This document shows positions 22,401-33,005 of a stretch of DNA of 64,000 nucleotides, piece after piece (position 1 is the stretch's first letter; each line of letters opens with the position of its first letter). This stretch comes from Stenogyne calaminthoides (taxonomy: Eukaryota; Streptophyta; Magnoliopsida; Lamiales; Lamiaceae). The DNA lies in assembly GCA_037126765.1 (NCBI GenBank), contig JBBCBC010000009.1:24574870-24638869 (forward strand), given 5' to 3'. A program made the position numbers and the translations under genes. The notes beneath the pieces are model-generated. The model was not told the origin of the DNA. It saw nothing but the letters and a program-made list of their open reading frames with translations, and searched no databases.

Positions 22401-23071
22401 TCCAAGTTGAGCAAGCAAAGAAAACTGCTGCTTCGGTTTCTAGAGTACCATTGATCAAGAAAAAGAAGGAAGAAGAGCAGAGGCGAAGGAGTGGTTTCAA
22501 GAAGTTCGCAAGCAAGAGGAGAGGGACTGCAATAGCACATAAATGGCAGCACGTTGACAAGTGGATGCCAATCCAGTTCAAAGATGCGTGGGAAGAGATC
22601 AAAAGAACATTCTGGTTCTACTACGATGTGCTAAGAGAATGGAGAGGGGAGAGCTCAGATTTTAATGAGGCTTTCATCGATTATCTGCTGACCTTCTATC
22701 CGAAGTACTTACAAAGCTGGATAAATCTTGCGGATGAAGGAAAGGTTGAGATAACAGTCCCTGGTCCATATACTTACCCTCCTCCTAGGCTGGAGAATGG
22801 CTTGGTGAATGAAACAACCATTTCTCAGGAGATTGCTCAGTACGCCATTCAGTTAGGCCTGACAGGGAACAATCCTGATATCATCGAGGAGAGAGATGCG
22901 CTGAAGAAGAGATATTATGGAATGTTTAACCTTGAAGTGCCTGCTGATGAGGTGGAAGAAGAGAACTGCAGAGCTAGAGCTGAAGATCAAAAGAAGACTG
23001 AAGAATCAAGACTGAAGACTCTTGTAATTTCTTTATCTTTTTGTCTTTACTTTTTGATAAGTTCATTGTAA
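19463..23071 (+). pseudogene. Element B extra (envelope-position) gene
   Basis: Unknown function. One frame runs from ATG 19463 and is interrupted only by TAA at 21440-21442, 21716-21718 and 21896-21898. Residues about 1-250 form a globular domain (E-V-I-E-F-V-S-N-L-K-I-D-E-E, L-K-P-K-Y-R-V-L, L-R-L-M-A-A-I). A K/R-rich basic patch follows, then an acidic Q/E/T/S-rich linker with repeated S-E-P-V-Q-x-Q-T-E-E units. A second globular block has L-P-E-M-L-N-I-A-S-F-R-G-E-D-W-W. After T-E-A-Q-V repeats comes a long coiled coil (21500-22200), then a C-terminal domain with F-Y-P-K-Y-L-Q-S-W-I-N-L and Y-Y-G-M-F-N-L. No signal peptide or clear transmembrane helix is seen except a hydrophobic tail at 23020-23068 that probably lies past the ancestral stop. 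Confidence 0.7.
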
Positions 23072-23299
23072 GTTGTAACATTCTATCATACATCAATGAA
23101 ACTTTATCTTTTATGCTCAAAGATAATATCTCATTATCTTTTTACATGTCTTTACTTTTGATATGCCTGATTATTGTTGATGAAATTGTTGGGAAATTGA
23201 TTGTGAAAATTGTTGGGAGAAATACCAATCTTGTAATAGGAAAAACTGAAACCTAAGTATATGTTAAGTGTTTTGTAATAAGATGGTTTTAGCATCATC

Positions 23300-23313
23300 A
23301 AAAATGGGGAAAT
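23300..23313 (+). other. Element B polypurine tract, damaged
   Basis: AAAAATGGGGAAAT directly precedes TGTTGGGAGATG. Compared with AAAAAGGGGGAAAT in A and E, a T interrupts the purine run. Confidence 0.85.
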
Positions 23314-23390
23314 TGTTGGGAGATGAATTTAATAAAGAAGATTTTGATTAGATCCCAAAACCCCTGAGTATGACATGTTCGGGATAATCT

Positions 23391-24165
23391 TGATAGATGA
23401 GTCGATTCGGTTTTTAGAGTGTTCGATGTTATCTCGCACAATGTATAGTCGAGATATAGATCGGGATAGATTCTCAAGACTCAATAAGTTCTCAAGAAAC
23501 CGTTTCAATATGAAACTCAAGTTTCAAGTTTCATAGATGAAACCGAGAAATCAAGACTCGAAGAGAAATCAAGACTTCGAGAAATCGAGAAACCAAGACT
23601 CAAGGAGAAATCGAGAAATCAAGACTCAAAGGAGAAACGAGAAACCAAGACTCAAGATAAAATTGAGAAACCAAGACTCAAGATGAAGACTCAAAGATAT
23701 CGCTGAAAACTCGTAAGACATCAAGACTCAAGACACGTAAGACTAAAGATCGAAGACAAAGGATATCAAGGCACAAGAATTATCAAGACTCAAGAATGTA
23801 ATCAATACTCAAGATAAAACCCAATGTTCCGAGGCATCGAAAAATATCTATCTGAAAGATACAATACTGAGAAAAACGCGATTACTTAGAAAAATAGATA
23901 TTGCCCAAGACATCCAGATGCAGACAAAAGGAACTAAAACTAAGTGTTGCTATGGTTATATCACTCAAAGATATTGACCAAAAAGAGCCGTTGTGTTTGT
24001 TTACATTAATCAAGACAACAAACCAATCGTAAGAAGACAAAGATCAGATTTTATCGACACCGAAAAGTTTACACAGTCATCAAGCATGTCAAGAGTACTA
24101 TGTTCCGCATCGCAAAAAAGTGGTGATTTGTCGCATAAAGGCATATTTCCTAAAACATGCTAGGG
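23391..24165. other. CAG/CTG-depleted patch (probable consensus error)
   Basis: Against the 5' LTR (from about 8930) and the C LTR, nearly every CAG or CTG is altered: GTCAGGATTCAG reads GTCGATTCGG, GTCAGCAGAT reads GTCGAGAT, GGCTGCAT reads GTCGCAT, and CTGAAGACTCAG-type units read TCAAGACTCAA. Only one CTG and no CAG occur between about 23391 and 23840, in an LTR segment that normally has dozens. CAG/CTG is a plant CHG methylation context. Deamination would give TAG or TTG, not these changes. Confidence 0.65.
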
Positions 24166-25268
24166 AGTGTCAAACCCTAAATATTACCGTTCATCACACA
24201 CCATAAGAGGAAACTCATGGAGCTATCTCTTCCAACGGATAGTTTTTCAAGAGTGACTTTGGTGCCTACCTATAAATACTTGTGACCATCTACATTGAAG
24301 GTTACGGGAAATTTGTAAGCAACTCAAGAGCTCAAACTTATTATTGCAAGTTGAAGCACTCGAAAACCCAAGAATTTACCAAGTGCTTTATATCGAAGAG
24401 AGCTCATTCACTAAGCCTAGTTTTGATAAGATATATCCAAAGCTTAGTAGAGATATCCTAGCCTTTGCATTGTACTTAATTGTAAAGGATATCTCATCCT
24501 AGTTGGAAACCAACCAAGAAACCCCAAACCCTTTGTAAGGTAGTTTGAGTGTGATTGTTGGTGAGTTGGAGTTGTAAAGAGTTAGTAAACTACAGAGGTA
24601 GTCAGAAAGCTCTAGAGAAGAAGTGAGTAAACTATCTTGGATAGTCAGAAAGCTTGTGTGTGTTTTGAGTAAGTAAACTACAGAGGTAGTCAGAAAGCTC
24701 AAAATAGAAAGGTTAGTAAACTACAAAGGTAGTAAGAAAACCTTAGAAAGTGGAAAGGTTAGTAAACTACAGAGGTAGTCAGAAAACCTTAGTAGATGAT
24801 TAGTGAATTTCTCTGAAGAGTCAGAGAGAGTGGACATAGGAGCTTGAGTCTCTGAACCACTATAACTTGTTGTGTTATTTGCTTTCTGTACTGCATTGAT
24901 TATCTGTTGCATATCTTTAACTGAAAGCATATTTTCACTGATACTAAGTTGGACTCAATCCACTGAAGTTGCATCTAACTGAATCACAGCCTAATCACTA
25001 TTCCATTAAAAGGAAGGTTTTCAGCAAAGCATAAAACGAGTATAAACTTAGGGCAGACCATTCTGCACATCTGAGTAGCTTTTCAAGGAACTCAGTATCT
25101 CTGAAAGTACTCAGGCTCAGTTGGGATTATCTGAGGTTTCTGAAAGCAGCTCAGGATCACTGTCTCAGGTAGACTTTGACTCAGGATGATCTGTGCTTCT
25201 CAGGACCAAATCATCAGGACAGCCTGACCCATCTGACCTCAGTGAAGAAAAAGTTTTAAAATCACTGA

Positions 25269-25297
25269 ACACGTGTATTCCCCCCCCATACACGTGT
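25269..25297 (+). repeat. Perfect 10-bp inverted repeat with C8 loop near the LTR end
   Basis: ACACGTGTAT then T plus eight C then ATACACGTGT, 26 bp from the LTR end. Each arm holds CACGTG, a G-box-like palindrome. It is also present in F (38171-38200) and, with C-to-T changes in both arms, in H (59935-59963). In C's 3' LTR it is missing: CACTGAA runs directly into CCGGGACCAACA near 32990. Confidence 0.85.
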
Positions 25298-25323
25298 AAG
25301 ACTCGTTTGCACCGGGACCAACA

Positions 25324-26595
25324 CACCTGTTGCAAGACTAGAAGACATCAAATTGTTTCTTGCATATGCTGCCCACATGAAATTCACAGTCTATCAGATG
25401 GATGTGAAAAGTGCATTTCTGAATGGTGTGCTTAAGGAAGAGGTTTATGTGGAACAACCTCCTGGTTTCAGACAGAATGACAAAGTTTACAGGCTCAGAA
25501 AAGCCTTGTATGGTCTTAAGCAAGCACCCAGAGCATGGTATGATATCGTTTCTCAGTTTCTTACTGACCATGGTTTTATCAAAGGAACTGTTGATAGGAC
25601 TTTGTTCAGGATAGAAGATGGGGAAGATATCTTACTTGTTCAGATTTATGTAGATGACATCATATTTGGATCTCCAAATCATCGCCTTACGTGAAAAGTT
25701 TTCTACACTGATGAAAGGAAAGTTTGAGATGTCAATGATGGGGGAGATGAATTTCTTTCTTGGACTTCAGGTGAAACAAACTAAGGAAGGAATCTTCATC
25801 AACCAAGCAAAGTGCACCAGAGATCTGATTGCAAAGTATGGTGTACAGAATTGCAATGCAGTTAGAATTCCCATGAATACTAACTACAAGATGGATCCTG
25901 ATCCTGAAGGTAAATCAGTAAGTAACACTGATTATAGAGAGATCATTGGATCACTGCAATATCTCACAGCAAGTAGGCCTGATATAACATTTGCTGTTGG
26001 GATATGTGCAAGATACCAAGCTAATCCTAAAGCTAGTCACATGGAGGCTGCCAAAAAGATACTAAAATATCTTAAGGGCACTGTGAATAGAGGATTGTGG
26101 TATCCAGCTGATGATAACCTTGAATTAACTGGTTATTCAGATGCTGATTATGGAGGATGTAGAATTGACAGGAAATCTACCACAGGAACTTGTCAATTTC
26201 TTAGAAGTAAGCTGATATCTTGGTTTTCAAAGAAACAGACCTCAGTAGCAACCAGTACTACTGAAGTTGAATACATGGCTGCAGGAAGCTGTTGTGCACA
26301 CATTCTTTGGCTAAGACAACAATTGAGGGATTATAAGATTATAGCCAATGAAGTAACTATATTTTGTGATAATAATAGTGTTATTGCTATTACACAAAAT
26401 CCGGTATTGCACACCAGATGTAAGCATGTGGATATCAGACATCACTTCATCAGAGATCATGTTGAGAAGAAAGACATTAGGATGGAGAAAATTCATACTG
26501 ATAAACAGAGAGCTGATATCTTGACTAAACCTTTGGCTGAATCAAGATTTCAGGAACTATCAGTTGAATTATGGATGTTGGATTCAGGTGTATAG
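25324..26595 (+). pseudogene. Element C RT (from mid-domain) and RNase H
   Basis: It begins abruptly after the middle LTR within F-A-P-V-A-R-L-E and runs through Q-M-D-V-K-S-A-F-L-N-G, Y-G-L-K-Q-A-P-R-A-W-Y and Y-V-D-D (25647-25658). The frame shifts at about 25680, where B's CATCAGCTGTGTG reads CATCGCCTTACGTG. This is the same CAG/CTG-type alteration as in the artefact patches. RNase H (about 25930-26595) keeps Asp, Glu and Asp (D-A-D-Y-G-G, T-E-V-E-Y, C-D-N-N-S-V-I) and ends at TAG 26593-26595. C's gag, protease, integrase and RT N-terminus are absent from the window. Confidence 0.85.
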
Positions 26596-27274
26596 AGCAA
26601 ATCTAAAAAATTGAAGGTTTTCTGATGCATGAAGTTTTCTCAAGATTCTATTGAGAAACTCAGGATAAAATTGGAAGTACTGAAATCTGAGTCTTGGGAA
26701 ACTCAGATATACTGAAGATCAGTACTCAGTATTATAATAATCTGGCTCAGTACTCAGTATCATGCTGAACCCGTTCAGTACTCAGTATCATACTGACATT
26801 TTATCAAGGTCAATACTCAGTAAGACGGATAGAGGAAAATTAGCCTGAAGAAGTAATGACTCATGCAACTCATTTATTGCTTAACTGAATCTCAGTAATC
26901 ATTGGCAATAAATACCAAAACACCTGAAGGGAATGTTTTGGGCGGGACCTTTGAAATACCCGAAGGAGGTCAATGGTCCGCAGGAACATTAATTAATTAC
27001 ACTGTTCATTAATCACCAATAAGGTTAAATTGGCAGCGTATTATTCGTGAAATCATCCTTTCATATACCCGATTAGTCGGTGTTTTAATCTCAAGCGTTG
27101 ATTTATTCAATCGTCACGATTTCCCACGAATCCATTTTATATATTCATAGTGAATTCATTCAAGCCCCATTTCATAAACCTTCGTCTCCAAAATTCTTTG
27201 CAACTCAAAAACCTATCTTTTGCCAAGAAAACCTTCATCATTCTCAAAACCCTACACTAAAAAATCCTTCAAAA
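26596..27274 (+). promoter_or_regulatory. Element C spacer with promoter-like features
   Basis: Homologous to B 18831-19462. It has ACTCAGTAT-rich repeats, TTTTGGGCGGGA at 26936-26947, TTATATATTC with TATATA at 27138-27143, and a CT/A-rich leader into ATG 27275. No coding potential that I trust. Confidence 0.45.
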
Positions 27275-30200
27275 ATGACTTTCTTCGTTTATGATAAACT
27301 CGTTATTTCCTACAAGCCATGGTACGAGTATGTTGTTTTGCTCGAGAGTTCATCAAATGCAACCCATGAAGAAGAGGCGCTACATATGATACGGTTCGCG
27401 AAGCTTACAAACCTGGTTGCAAGCCAATCAGAGGCAGAATATTCTAAGGAGGTAATTGAATTTATCTCAAATCTGAAAATAGACGAGGAGGACTGTATTG
27501 AGTCACAAATTACAGTTTCTCACTTGGAGCATAGCTCAAAATACATCGATTTTGTGAGGGAGTTGTATATAATTCCAAAGAATTTAAATGATGTATATTA
27601 GTTGTGTAATAGAGGAGAAGACCCTACAATGTATATATTGGGTAGGGAACAGGAATATCTTGATAGGATAACAGAGCATCCTGTTAAGTTTGAGGCTAAA
27701 CTTAATAAAAGGCATTTGAAGCCTAAATACAGAGTTTTGCTGGATATAGTTAGTAAATGTATTATGAGTCAATCCGACAGTTTTGAGTAAATAAGTACGC
27801 CGAAGTTGAGGTTGATGGCGGCTATAGAAGACTCATCCACCACTGGTTTCATTTGGTTGCAGTACTTGATCAGAGTGGTGAGTGACCAAGCGAAGCAGAT
27901 CAAGAAGGAGGATGGTTCTGTTGTGATCAAAGGCAAAATCCTTCATGCAACCAAGATAGCCTTCATCTTGGAGATGTGCAGGGAGGAAGAAGACATTTTT
28001 GCCAACTCCTCACCCTTCCCAAAGTCTAAAATCCTTTTCAAGCCAACTACAACAAGGAAAACTTTGAAGGAAAAGAAAGAGAAGAAAGTGGAAAGAGTGC
28101 TGCAGAGGGAGCTGCTGAAGAAGCCCATCAAGCCAGGGGGAATGCTTTGATGGAGGTGAAAAGGGAGAAGGGAGAAGCCCTGAAGAAGAAAGCTCTTTCT
28201 CCCAAGCGCAGAAGAGTTCACATTTCCACTGAGGAGGAGGTGAGTGAACCTAAAGAAGTCCAACCTGAGGGCCAGCAAGCTCAGAAATTGCCATTGCAAG
28301 TACTGGCTCAGGTTGTGTCTACCGCAAAAGAGCAAACTGAGGAACAGGTGTTCTCTGAGGTTCTTGAAACATCACTAAGCTCAGACAAATTTTCTCAAGA
28401 AATATTCAAGGGACCTCAGACCTCAGAACAAGCTCAGGTTTCTACTGAGGAGATGCCTGCTCAGACCTCAGATCAAGCTGAGCCTCAGGAGCTGCTGAAT
28501 CTTGATATGCTCCTGAGTGAACCATTCTTTGATCCCTCAGCACCTGAAGCCATTCTTACTGAACCTGAGAGCCCGAAGCTGAAGAAGGGCCAAGCAGAAG
28601 AGACTGAGTGGCGCAACAAGGGGAAACAATTCATATTGGACCGATACCCTGAGCTGGGCTCATTTTCTAACCTTAAGGATCTCTTCTTCAGACTGAGGAC
28701 AACAGTCTACATTCTGAACCAGACTCTGCCAGAGATGCTCAATATTGCCTCATTCAGAGGAGAAGACTGGTGGAATGAAGAGACTGCAGTGCTGGCTGAG
28801 TTCTCTGGGTTCAGGAAGACCAAGCTCCAGATGAAAGGTTCAGATTTTGATGAGCTGGTCAGGAAAAAGGTTGCTGAAAGGAGGGAGGCTGATGTTGGTG
28901 GCCCGAGCTCCAAAGATAAAGATCAAGATGGGGATCAACAAGGGAATGCTGAGAAGCAATCTCAATTGGAGAAGGAAAGTACTGATGCTGGACAGCCTGA
29001 TATCTCACATCCTCAGACTGAAGTTAGTACTCTTCAAGTAACTTTTGGCACTACTAAACATTATGCCAAGGCTACTGAAGTTTCTATCTTTAATTCTGTT
29101 ATGTCTGATGTTCAGACTGAGGCTCAGGTGGAGACTGAAGCCCAGGTGGAGACTGAGGCTCAGGCAGAGCAACCAGCTCAGGAGAAGTAACAAATTCTAT
29201 ATGCTCCGGAGATTGACTTCAGTCGCATTGTGGACAAGCTGGATAAGGTTGTGCCAATTGTGGATAAAGTTGCTCAGATTGAACAGACATTGGCCAATCA
29301 GCCCCAGAAGATGGAGAACCTGAGTTCTACTTCAAACCTGATGCAGCTTCAGACATCTTTGAATGACAAGATGACTGCCATTGAAGGGAAGGTAGATGGA
29401 GTCAAGGCTGAACTGAGTGCAGAGATGAAGCAGATGTATCAGGAGAGGACTTCATTTCTTGAAGCCAAGCTGGTGGAGAAGAATGATCAACTGATTAAGA
29501 GTGCTGTTGAGGAAATGGGCTCCCTGCTCATGACCAAGATGACAGATATGCTAAAAGATGTACTCTCCAACCAGTTTGCACCTATGTCTGAAGAGTTCTC
29601 AGTGGCTAAAAACCACTTGATGAGGCTGGAGGAAGAGCATGACCAGTTGGCTGGAGAAGTGCGGAGTGTCAGCAAAGAACAATATCACATGGATACCGCA
29701 CTGTCTCAACTTCTTCCAAGGTATGGTGCCAAGAAGGGGGAAAGACCTGGAGCTGAGCTGAAGGTATTATTGGCACACACCTTGAAGAGAAAGGCAGACA
29801 AGGAAGCAGAAAAGAAAAATCTTGCAGAAGCCTTAAAGGAAGTTGAAGCCACTGAAAAGCTCAAGTCCAAGCAAGTGGAAAAGCCAATCTACACTCATGT
29901 TTCTGAGGAGACAATGCAGGAAGTTATTGCTGAAAAACTGAGTGGTAGAAGAAGGGTAGAAACAAGTCAAGCCGGTGCAGAACAACCAATCAAGAGAAAG
30001 GATGTGGCATTTGTTGAACTTGAGAAGAAGAGAGCTAAAGCTTCTAATGCTACTCAAAGGAAACTGATCATGGATTTTGGAGAGTCTGAAGAAGAAGCGG
30101 AAAAGGAAGTCTTCAACACTAGGAGAGCTCTGAGATCACTTCAGGTGGAACAAGCGAAGAAAACTGCTGCTTCAGTATCAGGAGTTCCTTTAATAAGGAA

Positions 30201-30705
30201 GAAGAAAGAAGAAGAGCAGAAGCGCAGAAGTGGTTTCAAGAAGTTCCGGAGCAAGAGGAGGGGTACTGCTAAAACTCAGAAGTGGCCGCACATTGATAAA
30301 TGGATGCCTATCCAATTCAGTGATGTCTGGGAAGAAATTAAGAGAACCTTCTGGTTCTATTATGAAGTTCTGAGGGAATGGAGGGGGACAAGCTCAGATC
30401 CAAATGAAGCCTTCATTGATTACCTACTAACTTTCTATCCAAAGTACTTGCAGAGTTGGATAAATCTTGCAGATGAAGGTAATACTCAAATTGTTACCCC
30501 TGGTCCATACACATACTCTGCTCTTAGACTAGAGAATGGCTTGGTGAATGAGACAGTCATCTCTTGGGAAATTGCTCAGTATGCCATCCAATTAGGGCTG
30601 ACAGGAAACAACCCAGATATCATCAAAGAAAGAGATGCATTGAAGAAGAGGTATTATGGGATGTTCAACCTGGAGGTGTCTGAGGATGAGGTTGAAGAAG
30701 ACTGA
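27275..30705 (+). pseudogene. Element C extra (envelope-position) gene
   Basis: Closest relative of B's copy and the best preserved. Breaks: TAG at 27599-27601 (B: GAG), TAA at 27788-27790 (B: CAG), a frameshift near 28100 and TAA at 29188-29190. From 28147 to 30705 the frame is open apart from that TAA, which B has at the same site (21440-21442). Domain order is as in B: N-terminal globular domain, basic K/R patch, acidic E/Q linker, F-R-G-E-D-W-W block, T-E-A-Q-V repeats, coiled coil (29240-29950) and C-terminal domain with Y-Y-G-M-F-N-L ending in E-V-E-E-D. Function unknown; the charge pattern suggests a soluble, possibly nuclear, protein. Confidence 0.7.
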
Positions 30706-31024
30706 AGAGCTGAAGCTAAAGATTGAAGAAGACTGAAGACCAAAGACTGAAGACTCTTTGTAATTCTTTTGTTTTTTTTGTCTTTGTTTTTGATAAGTTC
30801 ATTGTAATCTGTAACTTCTATCTTACAATCAATGAAACTTTATCTTTATGCTCAAAGATAATATCTCATTATCTTTTTACATGTCTCTTATGTTTTGATA
30901 TGCCTCTGTGATGAAATTGTTGTGAAAATTGTTGAGAGATTTGCCATTCTTGGATTGTAATAGGAAAAACTGAAACCTGAGTATAGGTTAAGTATTTCTG
31001 TAACAAGATGGTTTTGGCATCATC
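30706..31024 (+). other. Element C extra-gene 3' untranslated region
   Basis: AT-rich, with TTGTAATTC, TTCATTGTAATC and CAATGAAACTTTATC strings near 30770-30845 that resemble plant polyadenylation signals. B has the same at 23020-23110. Decayed LTR-start-like motifs (AAAATTGTTGAGAGA at about 30925) occur about 100 bp before the real LTR. Confidence 0.45.
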
Positions 31025-31038
31025 AAAAAGGGGAAAAT
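31025..31038 (+). other. Element C polypurine tract
   Basis: AAAAAGGGGAAAAT abuts TGTTGGGAGATGATTTTAAT. Intact purine run. Confidence 0.88.
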
Positions 31039-33005
31039 TGTTGGGAGATGATTTTAATAAAAGAGATTTTGATTAGATCCCAAAACCCCTGAGTATGACA
31101 TGTTCAGGATAATCTTGAGAGTTGAGTCAGGATTCAGTTTTAGAGTGTTCAGGATGTTATCTGCACCATGTATAGTCAGCAGATATAGATCAGGATAGAT
31201 TCTGAAGACTCAGTAAGTTTCTGAGAAACTGAAGTTTCAGTATGAAACTGAGAAACTGAAGACTCAGTATGAAACTGAGAAACTAAAGATTCAGTATGAG
31301 ACTGAGAAACTGAAGACTCAGTATGAGACTGAGAAACCAAAGACTCAGTATGAAGACTCAGTATATCAGTCAGTATATCTCTGAAGACTCAGAAGACACT
31401 GAAGACTCAGAAGATTCTGAAGACTCAGAAGACTGAAGACTGAAGATACTGAAGACAAAGAAGATACTGAAGACACAGTAGTTACTGAAGACTGAGTAAT
31501 CTACTGAATGCTCAGTATAACCTGAATGTTCCGAGGCACTGAATAATATCTATCTGAAGGATACAATATTGAGAAAAACGCGATTACTCAGAAATATAGA
31601 TATTGCCCAAGACATTCTCATGCAGACAAAAGGAACTAAAACTAAGTGTTGTTAAGGTTATATCACTCAAAGATATTGACCCAAAAGAGCCGTTATGTTT
31701 GTCTACATTTACTGAAGACAAGAGCCAATCAGAGGAAGACAACACTGTACTTTACTGACACTGAAAGTGACAGGTCACTGAAGCATGTCAGTAGTACTAT
31801 GTTCCAGACTGCAAAAAGTGGTGAGTGGCTGCATGAAAAGCATATTGCCTAAAACATGCAAGGGAGTTTCAAACCCTAAATATAGCCGTTCATCACACAC
31901 CATAAGAGGAAACTCATGAAGCTATCTCTTCCAACGGATAGTTTTTCAAGAGTGACCTTGGTGATTGCCTATAAATACTAGTGACCCTCTACATTGAAGG
32001 TTACGGGAAATTTATAAGCAACTCAAGAGCTCAAACTTATTATTGCAAGTTGAAGCACTCGAAAACCCAAGAATTTCCCAAGTGCTTTACATTGAAGAGA
32101 GCTCATACACTAAGCCTAGTTTTTATAAGATATATCCAAAGCTTAGTAGAGATATCATAGCCTTTGCTTTGTACTTATTGTAAAGGATATCTCATCCTAG
32201 TTGGAAACCAACCAAGAAACCCCAAAACCTTTGTAAGGTAGTTTGAGTGTGATTGTTGGTGAGTTGGAGTTGTAAAGAGTTAGTAAACTACATTGAGGTA
32301 GTCAGAAAACTCTAGAGAAGAAGTGAGTAAACTATCTTGGATAGTCAGAAAGCTTGTGTGTGTTTGAGTAAGTAAACTACATTGAGGTAGTCAGAAAGCT
32401 CAAAGTAAGAAAGGTTAGTAAACTACATTGAGGTAATAAAAAACCTTACGAAGTGGTTAAGGAATTTCTCTGAAGGTCAGAGAGAGTGGATGTAGGAGCT
32501 TGGAGCTTGAGTCTCTGACCCACTATAACTTGCTGTGTTATTTAGCTTTCTGTACTGCTTTAATTATCTGTTGCATATCTTTAACTGAAAGCATATTTTC
32601 ACTGATATTCAGTTGGAATCAATCCACTGAACTTGCATCTAACTGATCACATCCTTAATCACTGTTTTATTAAAAGGAAGGTTTTCAGCAAAGCTTAAAA
32701 CGAGTATAAACTTAGGGCCAACCATTCCGCACATCTGAGTAGCTAGAACAGATAGTTACCAAACTGAACTCACTCCACTGAGGGTTCAGTAAGTTAGTTA
32801 TCTGATCCAAGCAGCTCAGAATCTCTGAAAAACTCAGGATCAGTTGGGATTATCTGAGGCTTCTGAAAGCGGCTCAGGATCACTGTCTCAGGTAGACTTT
32901 GACTCAGGGCGATCTGTGCTTCTCAGGGCCAAATCATCAGGACAACCTGACCCATCTGACCTCAGTGAAGAAAAAGTTTTAAAAATCACTGAACCGGGAC
33001 CAACA
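31039..33005 (+). mobile_element. Compound element 3' LTR (C 3' LTR, alpha)
   Basis: Starts TGTTGGGAGATGATTTTAAT and ends GAACCGGGACCAACA at 33005, followed by GAAAG, the right target duplication. TATA box 31970-31977. It lacks the C8-loop hairpin seen near the end of the other alpha LTRs. The short open frames at 31646-31852 and 32844-33053 lie wholly inside the LTR and are not treated as genes. Confidence 0.93.

Larger units (their letters stand above)
23314..25323 (+). mobile_element. Middle LTR of the compound element (B 3' LTR, alpha)
   Basis: Starts TGTTGGGAGATGAATTTAAT and ends CACCGGGACCAACA, the full alpha structure, about 2.0 kb. It has TATA TATAAATA at 24271-24278 and the C8-loop inverted repeat at 25269-25297. 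It is followed by CACCTGTTGCAAG, which matches the interior of RT (CACCAGTTGCAAG in B). It therefore ends inside a coding sequence, not at a leader. Confidence 0.92.
8841..33005 (+). mobile_element. Compound alpha-family element B/C: three LTRs and two internal segments
   Basis: Outer ends TGTTGGGAGG at 8841 and GGGACCAACA at 33005 are flanked by the direct repeat GAAAG (8836-8840 and 33006-33010), so the whole 24.2 kb behaves as one insertion into A's 3' LTR. Inside are the 5' LTR (8841-11135), the B internal region (11136-23313), a middle LTR (23314-25323), a C internal region starting mid-RT (25324-31038) and the 3' LTR (31039-33005). The middle LTR is followed by CACCT; the matching uninterrupted RT site in B reads CACCA. 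This suggests B inserted into C's RT and that recombination between the two 5' LTRs removed C's left half. Confidence 0.85.

Noticed and set aside
23020..23071. Hydrophobic C-terminal tail on B's extra gene (possible membrane anchor)
   Set aside because: C's copy stops before this stretch (30705) and the DNA corresponds to C's 3' untranslated region, so it is probably read-on past a lost stop.
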